Positions 14,032 to 16,780 of a stretch of 16,780 nucleotides of DNA are shown here, piece after piece. The notes beneath the pieces were generated by a model. The model made no database searches. It was not told the DNA's origin and saw only the letters and a list, made by a program, of their open reading frames with translations. Numbering within the stretch: the stretch's first letter is position 1; every line of letters begins with the position of its first letter. Made by a program: the position numbers and the translations under genes. Source of the stretch: UBA6448 sp051893155 (GTDB lineage Bacteria > Bacillota_I > Bacilli_A > RF39 > UBA660); assembly GCA_051893155.1 (NCBI GenBank), contig JBJFGY010000012.1:1-16780 (forward strand). Direction: 5' to 3'.

Positions 14032-14054
14032 TTAGTTGATTCTAATTATTTTTT
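14023..14054. terminator. Bidirectional terminator between the slipin and ytqA-like genes
   Basis: A perfect 13-bp hairpin, AAAAAATAATTAG / CTAATTATTTTTT, with loop TTGATT. It is A-rich before and T-rich after, so it works for both converging genes. It covers both stop codons. Confidence 0.85.
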
Positions 14055-14956
14055 TTGCCTTGATAAGTGTTTCTTTTAACCATTTCTTTATCAATATCAT
14101 TTAATAAAATAAATTTTTTTATAAGCCAATTTGGCACAATTAAATCTTCTTTAATAGGATCTCCAGTTATTCTTTCAATTACAGTTTTTTCGTTTAAAAG
14201 TTCTAATTGATTTATAACTATATCAATATATTCTTCTTTTGTAAGAATATGAAAATTTTCTTTTTTATATAAATCTTCTAACGCAGTATCTTTTAAAATA
14301 TGAAGCATATGTATTTTAACTGCATCAATATTTAAATTATTTAAAAATTTAATAGTATTGAGCATATCTTCTTTATTTTCATAGGGAAGTCCATTAATAA
14401 TATGGGCTACAACAAAAATATTTTTTTTATGTAAAATATTTACCATATTTGCAAAATTTTTACTATCATGACCACGATTAATTAATTTTAAGGTATTATC
14501 ATTACTACTTTGAAGACCTAGTTCAATTGTTAAAAAAGTTCTTTTATTTAAATCATCAAAATAATTTAAATAATCATCATTTATTACATCACTTCGAGTA
14601 GCTATAGAAATACCTATTACATTTTTATTTTTTAACAAACTTTCAACATTATCTTTAAATTGATTAAAATCCATATAAGTATTACTACCAGTTTGAAAAT
14701 AAATAATATGTTTTGCATTAGGCCATTTTTTATTGAGTATTTTAACTTCTTCTTCATATTGCTTTTTTAAAGAAAGATTACTATTTGTAATATTTGATTT
14801 ACTACTATTTTTACAAAATATACAACCACCATTTTTTATATTAGGACAACTTGCTCCAGCATCTAAAGGTACTTTAAATACTTTACATCCAAATTTATTT
14901 TTTAAAAAATAATTAAAAGTATGATACCTTTTATTATCTAAAGTATATTTAAACAT
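14042..14956 (-). CDS. Radical SAM protein, YtqA/TIGR01212 type
   Basis: A radical SAM enzyme of the group that includes Bacillus YtqA. It should bind a 4Fe-4S cluster and cleave S-adenosylmethionine; the substrate is not settled from the sequence. The N-terminal signature is LDAGASCPN then GGCIFC, a C-X7-C-X2-C cluster site (typical of this family rather than CxxxCxxC). Further family features are YFQTGSNTYM, ISIATRSDVI, LTIELGLQSS and HIINGLPYE. I chose ATG 14956, 5 bases after GGTGAG on the minus strand, which gives 304 residues. An in-frame TTG at 14968 lies upstream of that ribosome binding site and is unlikely. It is a single gene that converges on the slipin gene and diverges from tRNA-Thr. 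Confidence 0.9.
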   Translation of the reverse strand: MFKYTLDNKRYHTFNYFLKNKFGCKVFKVPLDAGASCPNIKNGGCIFCKNSSKSNITNSNLSLKKQYEEEVKILNKKWPNAKHIIYFQTGSNTYMDFNQFKDNVESLLKNKNVIGISIATRSDVINDDYLNYFDDLNKRTFLTIELGLQSSNDNTLKLINRGHDSKNFANMVNILHKKNIFVVAHIINGLPYENKEDMLNTIKFLNNLNIDAVKIHMLHILKDTALEDLYKKENFHILTKEEYIDIVINQLELLNEKTVIERITGDPIKEDLIVPNWLIKKFILLNDIDKEMVKRNTYQGKKNN

Positions 14957-14973
14957 TTTTCTCACCAATAATT

Positions 14974-14982
14974 ATTTTAACA
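14974..14982 (-). promoter_or_regulatory. Extended -10 promoter for the ytqA-like gene
   Basis: On the minus strand this reads TGtTAAAAT. The -35 region is only a T-run, and it overlaps the tRNA-Thr promoter on the other strand. Confidence 0.5.
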
Positions 14983-14989
14983 AAAATTC

Positions 14990-15018
14990 TTGTATAAAAA
15001 AAGAAAATAGTGTATACT
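14990..15018 (+). promoter_or_regulatory. Promoter for tRNA-Thr
   Basis: TTGTAT (14990-14995), a 17-base spacer, then TATACT (15013-15018). Predicted start is about 15025, 4 bases before the tRNA. It has no TGn extension. Confidence 0.7.
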
Positions 15019-15028
15019 ATTAATAGTT

Positions 15029-15104
15029 GCTGGAGTAGCTCAGTTGGTAGAGCAATGCACTCGTAACGCATAGGTCATAAGTTCGATCCTTGTCTCCAGC
15101 ACCA
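15029..15104 (+). tRNA. tRNA-Thr (anticodon CGT)
   Basis: A 76-base tRNA with encoded CCA. Acceptor GCTGGAG pairs with CTCCAGC, and the D arm is GCTC/GAGC. The anticodon loop CTCGTAA gives CGT, which reads ACG. The anticodon stem ATGCA/CGCAT has an A-C mismatch at the pair closest to the loop (positions 31-39), and the T stem has one T-G pair. The minus-strand reading of this tRNA makes a familiar false ORF. Confidence 0.95.
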
Positions 15105-15119
15105 TTATAATAATAAATT

Positions 15120-15142
15120 CGAACTTTTTTAGTTCGTTTTTT
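15120..15142 (+). terminator. Intrinsic terminator after tRNA-Thr
   Basis: Stem CGAACT / AGTTCG with a T5 loop, running into six T residues. Confidence 0.85.
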
Positions 15143-15179
15143 GTTTGAATATAAGAAAATATTTTTTGATACAGAAAAC

Positions 15180-15208
15180 TTGTTAAAATTCATTTTTAAT
15201 GATATTAT
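15180..15208 (+). promoter_or_regulatory. Promoter for the orphan RNA
   Basis: TTGTTA (15180-15185), a 17-base spacer ending in TGa, then TATTAT (15203-15208). Predicted start is G15215, exactly at the foot of the first hairpin of the candidate RNA. Confidence 0.65.
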
Positions 15209-15214
15209 GAATAT

Positions 15215-15324
15215 GTCAAGGGAACTTGCATAAAATAATAATGGGAACATTCAGTTGGCTAAGCTGAAAGTCTACCCAATGTTTGAGCGACACTTATCTT
15301 TGCAGATGAGTGTCATTTTAATTT
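15215..15324 (+). ncRNA. Candidate structured small RNA of unknown family
   Basis: The 312-base gap between the tRNA-Thr terminator and rlmB holds no convincing ORF but has a promoter, folded segments and a terminator in order. Hairpin 1 is CAAG-GGAA-CTTG (15217-15228), extended by ATG/CAT outside it. Hairpin 2 is AATG-GGAA-CATT (15240-15251), with the same GGAA tetraloop. Hairpin 3 is TTCAGTT/AGCTGAA (15250-15268) with loop GGCTA. GGG 15243-15245 can pair instead with CCC 15275-15277, and GAACATT 15245-15251 with AATGTTT 15278-15284, so alternative folds compete. The last hairpin is the terminator. The sequence does not match SRP, 6S, tmRNA or the common riboswitches I can recall. Confidence 0.45.
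15289..15324 (+). terminator. Terminator-like hairpin closing the orphan RNA
   Basis: Stem GACACTTATCT / AGATGAGTGTC (11 bp with one T-G pair), loop TTGC, then ATTTTAATTT. The T-tract is broken by two A residues, so termination may be incomplete. Confidence 0.6.
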
Positions 15325-15401
15325 ATAGATAATACTACTATTATTGTTATATCAATGAGTGTTATTATTAGTTAAATAAAATAGTCACATTTCTAATTAG
15401 T

Positions 15402-15430
15402 TTTACAACAATTAATTAACATGTTATAAT
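15402..15430 (+). promoter_or_regulatory. Strong promoter for rlmB
   Basis: TTTACA (15402-15407), a 17-base spacer ending in TGt, then consensus TATAAT (15425-15430). Predicted start is about 15437. This makes rlmB independent of the RNA upstream. Confidence 0.85.
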
Positions 15431-15455
15431 TTATAAGAAAAGGCGGGTAGAATAT

Positions 15456-16112
15456 ATGCTAGTATATGGTAAAAATATTTTATATGAAGTAAATAAAAAT
15501 AAAATAAAAAAAGCTTATATATCAAGAAATGATTATATTTCATATTTAAAAGAAAATTCTATTAAATATGAAATTGTAGATAAATCTAGACTTGATAAAA
15601 TGGTTAAAGGAGTACATCAAGGAATTGTTTTAGATATATTTGATTATAATTACTATACTATGGATGATTTAGAGGGAGATTTTGTTGTTATTCTTGACCA
15701 TTTAACTGATCCACATAATTTTGGTGCTATTATAAGAACATGTGAAAGTAAAAATATTAAGTCTATTATTATTCCTAAAGATAGAAGTGTTTTAGTTAAT
15801 GATACGGTATATAAAACAAGTGAAGGTGCTATTGATAATGTTAAAATAATAATGGTAACAAATATAATTAATGCGATTAATAAATTAAAAGAACAAAATT
15901 ATTTTGTATATTGTGCTGATATGGATGGAGTAGATTATCGCAAAGTGGATTATGCTCAAAAAAAAGTACTTGTTATTGGCAGTGAAGGTATTGGTATAAG
16001 TAGTGTTGTAAAGAAAAAAAGTGATGTTGTTGTTGCAATACCTATGAGTGGTAAAATAAATAGTTTAAATGCATCAGTAAGTGCTGGTATTTTAATTTAT
16101 AGGATGGATTAA
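15456..16112 (+). CDS. rlmB: SpoU-family rRNA 2'-O-methyltransferase (RlmB/TrmH type)
   Basis: SAM-dependent SPOUT methyltransferase. RlmB methylates a guanosine ribose in 23S rRNA. The three SpoU motifs are complete: DHLTDPHNFGAIIRTCE (motif 1, about residues 80-96), VIGSEGIGIS (motif 2, 172-181) and IPMSGKINSLNASVSAGI (motif 3, 195-212). These make the trefoil-knot SAM site. The N-terminal substrate-binding domain includes VYGKNILYE and GVHQGIVL. At 218 residues it is about 30 shorter than Bacillus RlmB, mainly at the start. The ribosome binding site AAGGCGG lies 9 bases before the ATG. The rlmB-sigH neighbourhood matches Bacillus, where the YacP gene lies between them; here it is absent. 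RlmB is preferred over other SpoU enzymes because of that context. Confidence 0.92.
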   Translation: MLVYGKNILYEVNKNKIKKAYISRNDYISYLKENSIKYEIVDKSRLDKMVKGVHQGIVLDIFDYNYYTMDDLEGDFVVILDHLTDPHNFGAIIRTCESKNIKSIIIPKDRSVLVNDTVYKTSEGAIDNVKIIMVTNIINAINKLKEQNYFVYCADMDGVDYRKVDYAQKKVLVIGSEGIGISSVVKKKSDVVVAIPMSGKINSLNASVSAGILIYRMD

Positions 16113-16114
16113 TT

Positions 16115-16753
16115 ATGAATTATAATGATATTGATGAACAAGAAATTATTGCATTAATGGGTGAAAATGATGAACAAATTCGCAATATTATATATGATAA
16201 ATATTCCTTTTTAGTAGATGTAATATTAAATAAATATCAAAATGCTATTAAATATTCTAAAATAAATATACAAGATGTTAGATGTGAAGCATTATATGGT
16301 TTTAGTGATGGAATAAATTCTTTTTCAAATGAAAAGGAAACTTCTTTAAAAACATTTTTATATTTATGTATTGAAAGAAGAGTTTTAAATTGTATTAGAA
16401 ATAATATGTCTAATAAAATAAAAATACTTAAAGATTCTTTATCTTTAGAATATAGTGGTGATAATGATAAATTGTCTTTATCAGAACTTATTGGAGATAA
16501 TAATAAATTTAATCCCCTTAATAATATTGTTGATAAAGAAACCTATAAGGAAATTTATTTACTTGCAAAAAATAATTTATCTAATTTTGAATTTACAGTT
16601 TTTAATTATATGATTAATAATTTTTCTTATATTGAAATAGCATCAATTTTAAATAAATCTCCAAAACAAATAGATAATGCTATGCAAAGAATAAAAAGCA
16701 AAATGAAGTATTTAATTGAAAAAGAGGTAACTATTCAGACTTACAACACATAA
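16115..16753 (+). CDS. RNA polymerase sigma factor, SigH-like
   Basis: A sigma-70 family factor with regions 2 and 4 only. Region 2 includes DVRCEALYGFSDGINSF followed by LKTFLYLCIERRVLNCIR (about residues 54-95). Region 4 holds a helix-turn-helix, NFEFTVFNYMINNFSYIEIA followed by NKSPKQIDNAMQRIKSKM. The closing KSPKQIDNAMQRIKSK segment is very close to Bacillus SigH (sigma-30), which drives early stationary-phase and sporulation or competence genes. Length 212 is near SigH (218). The gene starts 2 bases after the rlmB stop and is probably co-transcribed; its ribosome binding site is weak. Which promoters it reads here cannot be told from this window. A hairpin follows at the window edge. Confidence 0.85.
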   Translation: MNYNDIDEQEIIALMGENDEQIRNIIYDKYSFLVDVILNKYQNAIKYSKINIQDVRCEALYGFSDGINSFSNEKETSLKTFLYLCIERRVLNCIRNNMSNKIKILKDSLSLEYSGDNDKLSLSELIGDNNKFNPLNNIVDKETYKEIYLLAKNNLSNFEFTVFNYMINNFSYIEIASILNKSPKQIDNAMQRIKSKMKYLIEKEVTIQTYNT

Positions 16754-16780
16754 AATGAGAACAGTTTTGCTGTTCTTATT
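16754..16780 (+). terminator. Terminator-like hairpin after the sigma-factor gene (cut by window end)
   Basis: Stem AATGAGAACAG / CTGTTCTTATT with one G-T pair and loop TTTTG, reaching the last base of the window. Any T-tract that follows is out of view. Confidence 0.6.

Noticed and set aside
15020..15250. Minus-strand ORF of 76 residues ending in DRTYDLCVTSALLYQLSYSS
   Set aside because: It is the antisense reading of tRNA-Thr, a well-known false protein in databases. It also runs through the terminator and the orphan RNA region.
15215..15324. SRP RNA, 6S RNA, tmRNA or a hammerhead ribozyme
   Set aside because: The SRP GGUCCGGAAGGAAGCAGC core, the long 6S closing helix with a central bubble, the tmRNA tRNA-like ends and the hammerhead CUGANGA core are all absent.
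1..16780. CRISPR arrays, insertion sequences, phage or defence genes
   Set aside because: No regularly spaced repeats, transposase motifs, integrases, nuclease-helicase systems or toxin-antitoxin pairs could be seen on either strand.

Overview
The window is AT-rich chromosomal DNA from a Gram-positive (monoderm) bacterium of the Bacilli. The class is inferred from a type B RNase P RNA, a thrS T-box leader, RecU, GpsB, DnaD and a bifunctional penicillin-binding protein. The gene orders cca-dnaD-nth, recU-PBP1, gpsB-rnpB, rodZ-pgsA and rlmB-sigH are all known from Bacillus-type genomes. TGA is a stop here (rodZ and rpoZ end in it), so this is not a code-4 mycoplasma. Short intergenic spaces, a ThrRS without TGS domain, a short RodZ and overlapping signals suggest a reduced genome, perhaps a gut RF39/Erysipelotrichales-like lineage. 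That placement is a guess.

Layout. Positions 71-158 carry tRNA-Leu(CAA). Positions 257-2571 hold cca, dnaD and nth, overlapping end to start. They converge on a recU-PBP1 operon read leftwards (2596-5704), with one symmetrical terminator between them. A divergent unit follows rightwards: a possible 31-residue ORF, gpsB, then RNase P RNA whose first bases lie in the gpsB stop codon. rodZ and pgsA come next, then a cysteine/histidine-rich CotD-like protein (7810-8070), an unrecognised two-gene unit (8146-9497), rpoZ, tRNA-Ala(UGC), an unrecognised membrane-anchored protein, and a threonine T-box controlling thrS. thrS abuts a short-chain dehydrogenase broken by one extra base, then an SPFH/slipin protein. 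A YtqA-like radical SAM gene converges on the slipin gene over a second symmetrical terminator. The right end holds tRNA-Thr(CGU), an orphan structured RNA candidate (15215-15324), rlmB and a SigH-like sigma factor.

Most genes are housekeeping: tRNA maturation and charging (cca, thrS, three tRNAs, rnpB), replication and repair (dnaD, nth, recU), wall growth and division (PBP1, gpsB, rodZ), phospholipid synthesis (pgsA) and transcription (rpoZ, sigma factor). There are no transposases, phage genes or CRISPR arrays. The points most worth a second look are the orphan RNA between tRNA-Thr and rlmB, the frameshifted dehydrogenase, the CotD-like protein in an apparently small genome, the altered iron-sulfur cysteine spacing in Nth, and the near-universal extended -10 promoters.
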